Notes: generated by a model from the sequence alone, not told the origin. DNA of 64,000 bases from Castanea sativa (GCF_040712315.1 NC_134023.1:18361442-18425441); one strand, 5' to 3'. Shown: positions 42,883 through 56,237, counted from the stretch's first letter. Numbers and translations are program-made.

Positions 42883-43766
42883 TGGCAAGACTTTGGTCCA
42901 CAAGCTGGAGCTTGAATGGCTAGGAAGTTTGGAAAGTCCATGTGAAAGTTCATTTTTTATCAATAATTTTTTTTTGACAGCCAAATCATTGGGAAAGTTC
43001 TAGGCCTCCAAACATTTAGACATCTTAAATTTGTGGCTGAAACTTTTTCTCAATGATGTCAGTTGCTTATACGTACATTATTGTTGACGCACGTAAGTAC
43101 TTCATATCACCAAGTGTTCCTGGGCCTCCATTTCTTATATAAATTAAGTTTGTGTTGACGCAGATTTCATGCAATATTTTTGGGGAATGAATCAAATGTC
43201 TAGGCGTATCTTGAACACAAGCCACTCAAAAATATGTGGTAGAAACATCTCTGAATTGCATATGTATGGATTACTTAAAATACACTTAATGCTGACGCAT
43301 GATACAATTTCCAACATGCTCATCATATTCATATTATTGTTGAAAATGTTATAGTATTCAAAGGGTTTACACTCTACAAATTCCCAGCTCAAATTCTGGG
43401 GGGGGGGGGTTCTACACCACTAGCTGCCCTGTCAAATCTTTTTTGTGATGGTCCATGTTTCACGCTCCAGATCAGAAGGAATATGATTCTTTAAGCTTTG
43501 CATTTCTGGCCATTGGCTAGATTATCCTGTCAATCTCAAAGAAAATACAGTCCACCAGTTGTTTCTAGCTTTAGAAACTTGTGATTGTTCCATCAAAAAT
43601 AGAAACTTGTGAGTGGTTGTGAGCATGTCATTGTGATTGAGTCACATTTTAGATGTTATGAATAGGTACAAAAAGATCCAAACTAATAACATTGATGTGG
43701 CTGCTAAAGTATGAAAGAAGGATATCAATGTTGTTTGAAAATGCTGGTACGTGATTTGGAGTAATA
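42883..43766. other. No gene recognised
   Basis: AT-rich, with an 11-base G run at about 43399. Confidence 0.5.
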
Positions 43767-43917
43767 CTTAGGTACTCCCAGAGCATGAAGAATGGTGCTC
43801 CCTCCTCTCACATTCATGATGGGGCCCGCTCATTAAATTCATGGTGGGATCCACCATGAATGTGAGAGGAGGGAGCACTATTTCACTATACTCCGGGAGT
43901 ACCTAAGAATTTTCCCG
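43767..43917. mobile_element. Fold-back MITE, 151 bp
   Basis: The ends CTTAGGTACTCCCAGAG and CTCCGGGAGTACCTAAG are inverted repeats. Inside, GTGCTCCCTCCTCTCACATT and AATGTGAGAGGAGGGAGCAC form a perfect 20-bp second inverted pair, and TGATGG and GGTGGGATCCACCATGAA follow the same symmetry. A target duplication is not clear. Confidence 0.82.
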
Positions 43918-44492
43918 TGATTTGTTATGCTAGATACCCTTTTATTCTGTTGCATAAATGCTCAAATACTTGGAAAAGAGTGCCAAATATTCCATATTCT
44001 TAAAAGTGGAATTAACTTGTTCCATATTGTATAGAGTCTATAGACGTCATGTTAATGATACTCAGCAAAAACAAAAACAAAAACAAAACAAACATGATGT
44101 TAATGATGGTCATTGCTAAGGATATATATAAATTCTTTAAAATCTACATTATGTTCACAACCTATTTGTGTTCTCACGTGTAGCCTAAGCATTTGTCAAA
44201 CCGAACAAAATGATTAGTGTAGGTTATGTATGGAGTTTTGTAGACAGAGAAAATGGGTCTAATTTATCAGATCTATTGTAGGAGAGAATATTCAAGACTG
44301 TATATCTCAAAACGGCTATAAATTTGAATTAAATTGTCTCTTTTTCAATCAAATTAGTTATATATGTTAAGATATATAATATGTTTTCAAATTATTTAAG
44401 GAATTAATTATATGGAGGAAATTCATATAAGAGCTAAGGTATTGACAATGTAAATATTGCTCAACTCTTATTAACTTATCCAAAATATCATT
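43918..44492. other. No gene recognised
   Basis: AT-rich spacer. Confidence 0.5.
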
Positions 44493-45328
44493 TGTGAGGG
44501 TCGGAAACACAATAAAAAACACTATTTGGTCAAAACAGTAGGATTCTTGGGTAATTGACTCACACAATTTATTTATCACAAGAACAGGGTAAAAATTCCA
44601 CAGTGGGAAGTTCAAACAACTGATTAAGAAAGTAGAATTATAGATGAGAAGGTTTGTGATACACAGATTTCTTTCCTGATTTACAGGGAATCAGTAAGGA
44701 AAGAAAGGAAAGGAAAGGAAAAATACAATTTGACTCTCTCTCTCACACCCTTCTCTAAGTGTTTTTCTTGATATTTCTCAACCCCCTCTCTATGGTAGCC
44801 TTCTCCCCTTTTATAAATATTTTTCCTTCCCTTAACTCTCCCGCTGGCCTACTCTTAGCCAGATTTTTTGGGGATACTTGTCACATTCTCCCTTGGTTCT
44901 CCCCCCTTTTCATCATGAAACATGACTTTTGGAGGTTATCTGTACTGTTCAGGTTGTCCTATGTGTATTTAATGTGGAAGAGATCGGGTAAAGAATCTCT
45001 CATTAATATGGAGGTGACGGCCCTTGTGATTCTTATACTTTCAGGAGGTTTCCTAAGGTGGTCTTGGTAGGAGTGTCACCTCGGCTAGAAAAATAAAAAG
45101 GGTGGAATCGACTTCCCGTGTTCCATCTTTTGTTTACCGAGGGGTCACCCATGCTTATGATCTCAAAAAAGCATCTCAGGATTGGCGGCATGCTCAGATC
45201 TCCGCAAGAATAGTCTTGGGAGGTTTCCCTTTACTACTCATTGAGATGGGTTTGGCCCATTTCCTCAAGCATGATCTTCTGAGCATTTGGGCTTCGGCCC
45301 TGAATCAAGTTCAACCCTCGCCCCCACA
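44493..45328 (-). mobile_element. Probable solo LTR, minus orientation
   Basis: Starts TGTGAGGGTCGG and ends CGCCCCCACA on the plus strand, so the ends are inverted at their tips. A minus-strand TATTTATAA at 44811-44819 and a pyrimidine-rich leader fit an LTR promoter. An internal ATTAATATGGAGGTGACGG phrase resembles that of the solo LTR at 39954. No 5-bp duplication was found, so the exact limits are provisional. Confidence 0.55.
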
Positions 45329-45497
45329 TTACTAATCTAAGAGTTTATTGTGTAATATAATGTGATAAGGGCTATTTTTAGCTCTCAATGAGTGAGATTG
45401 AGCAGGTGTGTGGTGTGTCATGCATCTGGTGTATTTTAGATCAATTAGGGTTATATATATGATTATAAGAAACCCTAATTATAATTTGACTAGTCTT

Positions 45498-46172
45498 TTT
45501 GAAGTATAGTACAAATGTGGTTAATGCTTTTATTGAGTCGTGACAAATAATATCAAAGCCAACCTAATAATGTGGTATCTTATAAGAACATTACAAATTT
45601 GTGGTCAAAATTGTGATACTTGAATTATGTGGATTGGATTGGATAAATGTGTGTTGTAGGAGCATGTATCAAATCTCAAATCAAGTGTTTATGATATCAA
45701 ACTAGATTATGTAAACAGTTAAGAGGAGCACTAATTATAACATAGATTTGAATCATATCTTGTGTGTGATCCACTTTACTAAATATATAGTTTTTTCGAA
45801 ATATAACACAAATGTGACTAATGTTTTCATTGGATTGTGACCTAATTAATGATGTCATGTTACTTGGGTTATTGCACCACAACATGAAACCTGACAAGAA
45901 CATTACGAATTTATAGGGAAAATTGTGATACTTGAATCATGTGAATTGGATCGGATTGGGATAGCGCGTGTTATGCAAGTATGTATTGAGTCTTATATCA
46001 AGTGTTTATTACATTGAATTGGATTATATAGACAATTCGGTGGAGCACTTAAAAAAAAAAAAAAAAAAAAAACAGTTACGATGAACACTAGTTATAGCTT
46101 AAAACTATCATTTTGGTCCATAACGCAGGTTTGAATTATATCATTTGTGTGACCCACTTAGCTAAATATTTA
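45498..46172. repeat. Diverged tandem duplication, about 300-380 bp units
   Basis: Unit 1 (45498-45790) and unit 2 (45791-46172) share the same order of phrases: CAAATGTG-ACTAATG/GTTAATG, AAGAACATTAC-AATTT, AATTGTGATACTTGAAT, CAAGTGTTTAT, GGAGCAC, TTTGAAT-ATATC and ACCCACTT-AAATAT. Unit 2 has extra A runs. Confidence 0.8.
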
Positions 46173-48997
46173 GTGTTAATGCATTAAATTGAGTCTACTC
46201 AGCTCTTTGGACTCTTTTATCTATTTCTTTTATGTTATAGAATCTGTTAGGTTTTGAAATCTCATGAGTGACGTTGTATGTTCCCAGATAAAATTTTGGG
46301 GAAACTATAAGCAACTAGGTTTTTTTTTTTTTTTAAATTTTTTTTACATACTTTATATATATGACGGTGCATGTTTCATGCCCCAAACATTAAAAACCTC
46401 CGAAGCTTTCAGATTCATGTCTGTGGGCCAAGTATTCCATGAATTTCCTTATTGGAGATAAGAAGTTTCAAGCTCTGGAATGTTCTAGATAGTTGAGAAG
46501 GTTAAGGTGATGGAAGCATTTTTTGTTATTTTTCACTCTGTTTCTGCAAAAGCAAGTCCATTATTATCTGATTCAAAGCCTGTCCATATACATATTATTC
46601 TCTGTTAAGTCCTATCTATAAACATAAACTAATAGTCCAGGTATTTTTATAGGTATCTTCATGTGGTTCATGCGTGAAACTTGTGGACCATAGATATCAA
46701 AGGAATTGTTATCTCTATTGCTATCGTCGGCTGATTTTGGAAGACCACATAACAACCATATTGAATGTATATAAATAAAATATGAAGATTGTGGAGGGAT
46801 TGTGGTTGCGGTTGTCTAATAATAGCATATAATAGTGAAAAAAATGTTTCTGTATATGATTTGTCACTTCCTCGGTGAACTGTTTTTTTAGTATGTTAAT
46901 CCATTGGTTGCTTCTCCAAGGGCTCGAATTTTATATATCGAGAAAGTTTGTGGATACCATTTTTGTGTCACAACTTTCTTGTTTTTACTTTAATATGGTA
47001 GATTAATGTAAAAAATAATTGTTTATCATTCGTAGTTAACTGCATCAGAACTGTCACAAAAGTTATGATATAAAAATTGTGGTTGTGGAAGAACCGTCAT
47101 TTATTTCAAGTTTGAATGGAACCAATTGTGGGTGATGAGAGTGAGTGAGAGGAGACCCTACCCATTTGTTTATCGTCATGCAAGTATACGCAAGCACTTA
47201 CATATACTTTTAGTTACAATATATGCAAAAGTATGCTTATAAAATTAACAATTGTTATTGTTAGAAAGACCACACGAAAGCTCAAAACTAAGCTGTAACT
47301 TCGATTTGATATATTCACGGAATATTATGAGAGTTTGGCATGAGTGGCTTTCAGGACTCGGAAATTAATTGAGTGTCATGAATCATGACTAAATATTTGG
47401 AAGCACTTTAATTACTTTCATAAACAATTAAAGTCGTTGGCCAACTGTCTAGGTATGGTCAAAAGTTTGGTGGAGATTTTCTCAATTTACCAACTAAAGG
47501 ATGGTAAGAAAGCATTATTTAGTTGATTAAGTAAAATTGTAACTGTTTATTACTTTTTGTTTGGTTGAGTAAGCTTGTAAAATTGTAATTGTTTTTTTTA
47601 GTACTTTTTTGAGTTTTATCAATGAAGAGTACAAGTTGGTTTTTTTTTTCCATTGGCTGCACAAGACAGATGGTGCATATCTCTTTTTATTTTTGTCAAC
47701 AATTTATTGCGCGCACGAGAAAAGGCAACACCAAAAGCATGCCTCGAATCGATGAATTTTAGGCCTTTAGATTAGACAGTCTAATACCTAAGAAAACAAG
47801 CACAAATAATGACAAAATTAAGAAACCACATTGAAGTGGCATTTTGTAATGTTTCTGCATGATGTTTTCTGTCGACAGCTGCTTTTTTCATTTTTCTGCA
47901 TGTTGTATAGCTGCTCTTGTTTTTTGTTACTTTATAATTGAAAGTGTTTCACGTGCGTGTCTAATAAGTTTCTCTTGGAGATTGGACATTGATTCGGTGA
48001 TAGGAACGTAAATTTGTCTTCAGAGTCAAAATGGCTACTCCTCAAGATATTATCTACCAAACAATTGGTGAACTTATGGTTGGAGAGCAATTGTTCATTA
48101 GTAGATTCCATCAAGTAGAACGAGGTAGACTCTCCTGTTCACTTCACCCATGTATGGTTGAGTAAAAGATACACTATTGGTGATAATGATGCATAACACT
48201 TGTACGGACCATAAAGAAAGAGGGGAAGATAGGGACTGAGACAGAAGTTTTAGTTTGAGGGACCGAATTACATATTAATACATTAGTGAAGAAAAATTCA
48301 AAACACATACATACATTTTTAATGAAATGTTAGAAGTGTAACTCCGCCCTTGGGAAGTGACTAATTGAAGTGCCAAGAGTGACTTGGTAAAAAGCTTACA
48401 TGTGAAGGAGAAAATTTCTTAAAATTTTTATGTGTAAGTAGTGTGATTGGAGAACTAAAATCTCACATTAGATACTAATGAAAATAATGAGTGATTAATA
48501 TAATATAATTGAAACCTAACCTAAAGGCGTAAGCTTTTTATTCAAGTAGTGTCTTTATATATTATATTAACTTCACAATTGGAGTCGACCCAACAAACCC
48601 AAAGCCTTATAATTCAATGCTATTTACTAGTCTTCCTTATGACTCTATTTGGTTGGAAGAATGAGAAAGTAAGAGGATAAGAAAATGTAAGTAGAATAGA
48701 ATATATTTGTGTTTTCACCATATGTGTTCAATCAAGAGGATGAAAAAGTGAAAAGATAGAGAGTTAATTATTATCAAGCCCTTATTATTAATAGTAGAAT
48801 GATGAAAAAGATGAAATAATATCGGCATTGTGTTTCCCTCAAGTTTTCTCTCCATATTTTCTCTCCATTTTAGATACAAAATGATTTGTGGGCTTAAAGA
48901 GAAAACTTCCCTCCATGTTGGCTCATGCACTAGGAAACTTAGGTAATTGCTTATGGCCCTCAAGTGAAAAAAGACTCCCAATTTTTAACCAGTAACA

Positions 48998-49029
<32 letters not shown>

Positions 49030-49322
49030 CCTTGTAAGGTTTATAAAGCCTCAAATATTAGTCATGGATGAAAATGATTTAAGAATTTTTTTTTTCTAAA
49101 ATGAAAATATCACACTTTGTATGCCTAGTTACTTTTGTGCTCATTGTTGTAAGTCTTGCCACCTATCCTTTTATAAAATAAAAAGAGTGTTTTTATTGAA
49201 CTTTCTTGGATTTGGATCCGGTATTGTACAGGTGCAATTACTCTACTTCCTCTCACATAAATTTTTACCATTCTTAATTTTTAACTTTTTTTTTAAAAAC
49301 TATTTTTCAACTTTTTGTATTT
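46173..49322. other. No gene recognised; (CA)n(TA)n at 48996-49029
   Basis: AT-rich. Small ORFs (for example 47932-48114 and 48715-48981, minus) show no domain. The microsatellite is the only clear element. Confidence 0.5.
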
Positions 49323-49371
49323 GATGGTTGAGATTGAAAGTTGTTTTTTTCAACTTTCAATCTCAACCATC
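49323..49371. repeat. Perfect 21-bp hairpin with T7 loop
   Basis: GATGGTTGAGATTGAAAGTT plus G (49323-49343), seven T, then the exact reverse complement (49351-49371). No terminator context; this is a eukaryotic sequence. Confidence 0.95.
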
Positions 49372-51188
49372 CATTGCTATTGCATCAGGTGCAACCGAAT
49401 CTCAATTTAACTTTCTTTGTAGTTGCTTCTAGCCTAGTGTGCGTCTTTTTTTTTTTTTGACAAAATTTGCAGATTGCTTGACAAAATTTGGTTCTGCTTA
49501 GTTTTCTATATTGCTTGACTTTACTTTTTTTTTTTCTCCATAGAATTTGACTTTACTTTTTGAGTAAACTACAATTACCATCTCTAAAGTTTTGGTTAAT
49601 GCCAAGCAAGCCTAAAAATTTTATAAAAAATGATCCATTTAATTCCAAAATCATGTTCTCTTGAAAATGAGATTGGCCTATATAGCAATTAATTTAGAGA
49701 CAAAATGAGTGGTTTGTTATTTCTGAAATATTTTGAATTTGCTTAGCATTAAACTAAACTTCAAGAGTCACAGGCGGTCAATGTACTTTTTATTTACTTC
49801 ACTTATTCTAAATTGGGTCTGAATAATATATATCTTAAGGCATATGTTAATCATCAATTTTTGAAGACATTTGAAAAAATTGTCAAATAAATTAGTAATT
49901 TTTTCGCTTTTCATAAAAAATTCCCTTTAATGACCCTTCAATGCATAGGAAGGCAGTGCAAAAAGCTAAAAATAGGCTTTTTTAACTTTTATGAGTTTAT
50001 CCTTGTATTAGACAATATCAACCACTTTTAAGACTTTTATGTAATATCCATTAGTTCAGCTTTTTCCTACTTGCTGGACTTGGAATAGTAGAGTGACAGA
50101 TTGATAGTACATGACTCTTTTTTTTTTTCTTTTTTTTTTTAATGATTGATAGTACATAACTTTTCATTCTTTTGTATGTTTGCTTCCCCTCAAATTAAAA
50201 TGATTTGCATTGAGAAATCGGAATTCAAACTAGTTTTTAATGGAAACATATGCTGTCCAAATTTGAACCATTTTTTTGAAAAATAAAAATATTTACCAAC
50301 AAAAATAATTAAAACGGGTTATATTAATCCTAGTTTCACAAGACCTCTGATGTATAAAATACACTTTGAAAGTCAAATTAACATAACCTTTTAACTTTTT
50401 CTTGGTTAAAATTGTTTCCAAATCTATTTCTCAACTTCGAGTATCTTTATCTATGTTACTATTTAAGGGGATTTCCTTATTTGAATTCTACATTTTGATG
50501 GTTCAAATTCCCCCTACACCCTACATTTAAATAGAGATTAAATTAGAAGACAATCCAGTAAAAATATATCTTAATTCCCACGTAAAATATGACCTACAAA
50601 ATCAGACCATTCTTCTGTTGGTTTTCATACTGAGCTTCAAATGTATTCAGAGATTTGAATCGCTCCAAATCTCCCATATTCCTTCAATTACTCAAAATGC
50701 CAAGACCACATTTTTATTGTTCTTTTCTTTTCTCTTTACATGTTTCTTTTTTTTCTTTTCTCCCTTTTTCTAAAATTTCTTTTTTGTGATTTCCTTACCC
50801 TCTAATTTCATGTTCTTTTTTCAAATTTCTTCTTCTTTATTTTGAATTTGAAGGGGAAAAAAGAGTCAAAAACACTCTTATTATAAAAACTTTGGTATAA
50901 CTTGATTGCATTGCTAACAAATTGAATATAGTTTTTTTTTTAATAATAGTACTAATTTTATATACCTATTATGATATAAAATTTAATCAAAAAGCATATG
51001 TAAATTTAAAAAGTATTTTGATAATATAATTACAATTAAACAATAAAATAGATAGTGAAAGTAAAAGAATAAAAATTACTTTAAATTAATTGACCAATGT
51101 GTATCATATAGCAGCAAGTTATACTTTAATTGTATTTCAATTATGCTTACATGTAAACTAATGTATTTAAACTAAGAAAATACAAAAG
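49372..51188. other. No gene recognised
   Basis: AT-rich with T and A runs. Confidence 0.5.
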
Positions 51189-51193
51189 AACTC

Positions 51194-51271
51194 TGTTGGG
51201 TTAAGATAGATTGACCCCGATTAATTAATTCAATTACCCAAGTTGATTAATTATGTCAAATTACATGCAAA
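51194..51271 (-). repeat. Remnant of 3' LTR (78 bp)
   Basis: Matches 56432 onward (TGTTGGGTTAAGATAGATT to TTACATGCAAA) with about seven differences, then stops abruptly at coding sequence. Confidence 0.88.
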
Positions 51272-52437
51272 GCCAGTCATCTCATCATCATGAGCAGAGC
51301 TAGAAGCATCATCACTCTCATCATCTCCACTATCAGAAGACTCCTCAGAAGGATCAGGCGAGGGAGAAGGAGTAAAGCCACCAAGACGAGATTGTCGATG
51401 AGTGATACAACTAATCCTGGTGTTCATCCGACACATCTCATCAGAAAGATGGTCAAGGCGACTACCAAATTAGCACGCATGAGTTGGAGTTGATCCATGA
51501 TGGCAGTAAGAGATACCTCTACTCTAGAAGAAGAAGATGGAGAAAACATAGAAGAGGGTTGAGAGGCATAGGCAGCATCCTCAGCAACTCGAATGTCAGC
51601 CTCCTCCTCGTGGGCGGGAGTAGACTTCTCACGAGGCCATTTAGCCTTAGAGGCCAATTGAGCAATGCTCCTCCACATAGATCCTTGACTGATAGCACCT
51701 ATGATAGAGAAGAGAGGGGCAGAAGGAATAGGAACATGCATGTGTGTTAGAATGCGTGTGATGGCTAAAGGAAAGATTAGCTTATTACGTGTAGCAGTGT
51801 CTTGATAGATATCTATCATAGACACTATCATGTGAGATGGAAAGTCTATAGAGAGACCTTTCAAGATAGAGAAAATAAAATGAGCACGGAGCCCAATGAT
51901 AGTGTTATAGTGAGACTGTGGAGTGAGAACAAAGGTCATCACCATATTAAGGATCCTTGGACCCTTAGCAAAGTTGTGTGTGATGAAGTCAAGAAGAACA
52001 TCCCACACCATGACTTTCTCACAAAATCGTGAGGCCAACTCGTCTCGAAAGATGGAACGAAGATAAGGATGACTAGGATAGTTTAGATGAGTTACCTTAG
52101 GAACATGTAGAACCGTGAAAATGAGCTCCTCAGTAACTACGATAGCGTGTATGTTAGAGTAGAACTCCTATATAAACACGCTGGGACGCCTTGAGGGTTT
52201 CTCACATAGAGATTCCCAACCCCAAGAGCTAAACACAGAGGGAAGAGGTGTGTTTGGAAAATTAGATAGGATGACTTGGCGTTTTGAATGAATCGCCCGA
52301 TCACAAAAGTTCTCCTCAAATTTCTTTTGGGATTTTAAATCTCGGAACCTATCTCTAGAAGGAAGAGAAGAAGAAGAAGATGAAGAATCACGACGAGATA
52401 TCGAGTTCTTCGAAGGAGTAGATTTCTTAGGTGCCAT
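51251..52437 (-). pseudogene. Plant transposon-type protein, about 380 codons, one stop and one frameshift
   Basis: Starts MAPKKSTPSKNSISRRDSSS at 52437. It has a conserved-looking N-terminus (RFRDLKSQKKFEENFCDRAI) and a middle with TIIGLRAHFIFSILKGLSI, SHMIVSMIDIYQDTATRNKL and PLAITRILTHMHVPIP. The C-terminus is acidic and Ser-rich. The middle resembles the 'putative plant transposon protein' family found in many plant genomes (Pfam PF20167 is my guess from memory). A TAG at 52168-52170 (Gln likely) and a shift near 51435 break it. Its stop codon lies inside the LTR remnant. Role unknown. Confidence 0.65.
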
Positions 52438-52611
52438 ACCTGGAAGTCAAAGGAGAGAGCAAACAAAAGACATAGCAGGAAGCAATGCTCAGGAAAGATA
52501 AAGAAGAAATGAACAATGCATAGTAATGCATGAGCATGTAATGTGAAAAAATAAAAACATTATGGGAAAAAACTCAATCCAAACTACAACACTCACATTT
52601 ATTCATCAAGC

Positions 52612-52950
52612 ACACAACCTAGAATACATGAAAACATGATTATAATGCTAGAGAATGCCATGCATGATCATGTGATATCATTTCAACAAAACCTGACCCA
52701 AAAATTTTAGCAAAATCACAAAAACCCCAAAATTTCCCAAAAAAATGAAAACCTAGGTCTAAATGCATGAAAGAAGATGAAATGACACAACCTAGAATAC
52801 ATGAAAACATGATTATAATGCTAGAGAATGCCATGCATGATCATGTGATATCATCTCAACAAAACCTGACCCAAAAATTTTAGCAAAATCACAAAACTCC
52901 CAAAATTTCCCAAAAAAACGAAAAACCTAGGTCTAAATGCATGAAAGGAA
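52612..52950. repeat. 173-bp tandem duplication
   Basis: Units start ACACAACCTAGAATACATGA at 52612 and 52785 and are almost identical (a few substitutions and one or two indels), ending CTAGGTCTAAATGCATGAAA. It lies in the 5' leader of the minus-strand ORF. Confidence 0.93.
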
Positions 52951-53039
52951 GAGATTTAGAACACATACCAATGAATTGAAGCTTGGTATAGGTCGAATTC
53001 TTCAAGGGAAGAAGGATTTTGGTGAAAGAAAGGGTTTTG

Positions 53040-53375
53040 GATCGAGAGAGAAGAGAGATAGATCGAGATATTTGAGTTTGAACAAAACGGGGTTGACCCT
53101 CAATTATATATAGACTTAAGCATCTTGATAGATCAAGGATGTATCGAGAGGTTTCAAGAACAAATTCTCGATAGATCAAAAGGTATCGAGGAGATGTCTA
53201 TGACTAAAACTTCAATGTATCGAGAAAGGTGTCGAGCTTCTATTGAGCAAACCGAGAGTTCAAAAATATGGCTTGATGGATCGGGCTATGTATCAAGAGG
53301 TATCAAGAAAAACCCAAAAAACTTCGATAGAGAAAGTTTATATTGAGAGGTATCAAGCAGCTATCGAGCAAATAG
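53040..53375. repeat. TATCGAG-rich repetitive segment
   Basis: At least six copies of (T/G)ATCGAG or its partner TCGATAGA in 330 bases, in loosely repeated phrases (GTATCGAGAGGTTTCAAG, GGTATCGAGGAG, GTATCAAGAGGTATCAAG, AGCTATCGAGCA). Similar TCGATAG/TCGAGC words occur in the LTR at about 56970-57045. Confidence 0.6.
53104..53112 (-). promoter_or_regulatory. TATA box candidate upstream of the transposon-type ORF
   Basis: CTATATATA on the minus strand, about 670 bases before the ATG at 52437. Confidence 0.4.
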
Positions 53376-53479
53376 AGACATGGTTTTTATAGGAGGAAAA
53401 AACACATGAGATGAATGCAAGCAAGATGGACACCAAGTCAAGCATCAAAAAAGCATGTTAAGCACTCAAAAACATCAAA

Positions 53480-54330
53480 AACTCTAGATGCAAAGCAATT
53501 TTAGATCCAAAGCAATCCTAGATCCAAAAACACACAAAACAAGTCTAACCAATTTTATTTTTAAAAACAAGTTAAGGCAGTTTAGTAAGCTTATACTACC
53601 ACATGTATTCTTTGTGATGACCAAATGACATTGTACCTATACAATAGTATCAAGAGTAGCAAATAGTTTGCGTGTTGTGTGTGAAACTTTTGCAAGAAAG
53701 CATAAGTGTCTTATCATATGAAAATAATGATATAGGAGAATCAAGAACATTCACACACAATCTTAACCATTTGATGGGGACCATCACTTTTGAGGCACAT
53801 CATATAACTCTCACATTTTTTAGAAACACATTTGCAACCATATTTAAAAGTATTTTGATTCTTTTTGCTTTTCATGTTCTTTGCATATTTTTCTTTTAAG
53901 AATAAAGAGGCATATCATGCATGGGCATACAAGAGAGAAAAGAAAAGACCTAATTATGTTAGCCTAAACATCTTGTTCTTGTTGTGCAAGTGCTACACCT
54001 TACTGAGCACGGCTTTTATGAGTTGCACACAGATGTCTTATGATTGATGAGTTTTAGTGCTAAGATGGTTATTTATGCATTTCCCTTAAGATTTTTTTAG
54101 TCCTTCACATAACGAGCCACAAATCTCACATTGTTTAGTTGTGCATGAAGATGCTCATCTAAGTTACAAGAGATACAAAGTTAAGAAACCTGATTCTTTG
54201 GCCCTCTAAAGGTACACAAGTACCTACATACACATACACACATTGTTTTTGTATTTTTCAGATTTTTTCCCTTTTTTTATTGAAAGCAATGAACAAAACA
54301 AACAAACAAACATATCTAAAAGTAATAAAA
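53480..54330. other. No gene recognised
   Basis: Region between the transposon-type ORF and the end of gag, where copia pol would be expected. No RT, integrase or protease motif was found in the open frames provided. Confidence 0.5.
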
Positions 54331-56237
54331 CTAGACTGACTCAAAACAACTGAAACACACAAGAGATGCAGGATAAGTGAATGAATCACTTAAAGAAGTA
54401 TTTTTCCTTCCAAATAGGAGATTTGGAGGGAGAAGAGGCGTTCTTTTTCTGTGACTTCTGCTTATAGGTGGATAAGAAGGAGGATTAAACCTATTAAAAT
54501 TTGTCAAGAACAACACGACCTTCAAAAGTTTCCCAAGAGGAGCCAAAGAGTTTTGAAGTTGATTTTGGCTTCCAAAAGATGACACACTATTGCTTTGTTA
54601 AGTAGCAAGCCACTTATAGCAATTTGGACGAGTGTGTCCCGATGCTCCACAATGATGATAGAAGTGAGATTTCTTCAGTTGAGAATTCTTATTAGTGGAG
54701 CGATGATTGTTCTGCTTAGTTTCTTTTCTAATAACTTTAGGGGGTGTTCCTAGAATAGATTTACCCTTATCATACTTATCCTCACTAACAATTTCAATTT
54801 TGGGCTCAGTTATCACAAGTTTAGCATTAGAAGTAGGAGGAACAAAAACAACATTATTCAAAGCACTAGAGGAAGTACTACAAGAACAGAGAGAGTGATC
54901 ATACCTGAGACCAGTTTATCAAATGCAACCTTTTGGAAATTTAACATTTTATCAAGCTTAGCACTTGAAGTTCTTTCCAATTGAGCTCTCACCTAAAACA
55001 ACTCAACATCTAGTTTCTTGGTCTTCTCAGTTAGGAAGTTGTTTTCAAACTGCAGTGCTTTGATGGTTTGATTTGCTTAATCAATTAGTGCAGAGTTCCT
55101 CTTGTTCCAACTCCACTTCACTCAACTTCCTTGTGGCTAGCCTATAAAGCTTTTCATGCTTCTCAGAATTCTTGTAAAACTTTGAGTAGGCAATATGGAT
55201 ATCATCTTTTTCATCCATCTCTTCAAACTTAGACTCCATCAGACCTTTTCCTTATCAACCAGTTCTTCAGATTCCTTGGAAGAATCAATAGTTGTTGTGA
55301 AGGCGCTGACTATTCCTTCTTGATCACTATCCTCTAAATCTGCTTCTAGTTCGGTATCACTCAAAGTGGCAGCTGGGGCTTTGCTCTTGCTAATTTATTT
55401 GAGATAAGTGAGACATTCTTGCTTCATGTGTTTGTACCCTTGACACCCATAGCATTTTGGACTAGTTGGATTGTTGTTGCTTAGTCCAACTTCTTTGAAT
55501 TCTCTCTTGAATTTATTTTGAGACTTAAATTGAGAGAAACCAGACAATTTGCGATCCTTGTCATTAGCCTTGACATTTTCATTCTTGATGAACTTCTTGA
55601 ATTGTCTGGTAATGTAAGATTTAAACTTTGAGTTCTTATCTTCAGATGACTCATCTTCTTTATCATTCTTGACTTTTAGAGTCATATTCTTGCTCTTGCT
55701 TCCCTTGCCAATCCTTACTAAACCTAATTCATAGGTTTGCATATTCCCAATTAACTCTATCAAAAGAATGGTGTTAATGTCCTTTGATTCTTCTACAGCG
55801 GTGATTTTAGTATGGAACTGCTCTGGGAGAGATTTGAGGATTTTCCTTACACTCTTAGGCTCTGGAATCTTTTCACCTAATTTGAATGTTGAATTCATTA
55901 TGTCCTTAAACTTGGCATAGAATTCTTCAAACGATTCATCGTCATCCATCCTTATTTCTTCAAAGCTAGTAGTGAGCCTTTGAAACTTAGAATCTTTTAC
56001 AGCTTTAGTGCCTTCAGATGTGTTTTGAAGAATTGTCCATGTTTCCTTGGCACTCTCAGTGGATGAGATCCTCTTAAATTCCTCATTAGTCACAGTACTA
56101 AACAAAGCATTCAACTCTCAACTGTTGAAATTTGCAGCTTTGATCTTCTCGTCATCCCAAGATGCTGGTGGATTAGTAGGTTTAGTCCATCCAACCTTGA
56201 CAGCAAGCCATACCTTTTCATCTAAAGACTGCACACA

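Noticed and set aside
49323..49371. Bacterial-type terminator (hairpin plus T run)
   Set aside because: The T run is the loop, not a tail, and the sequence is plant nuclear DNA.
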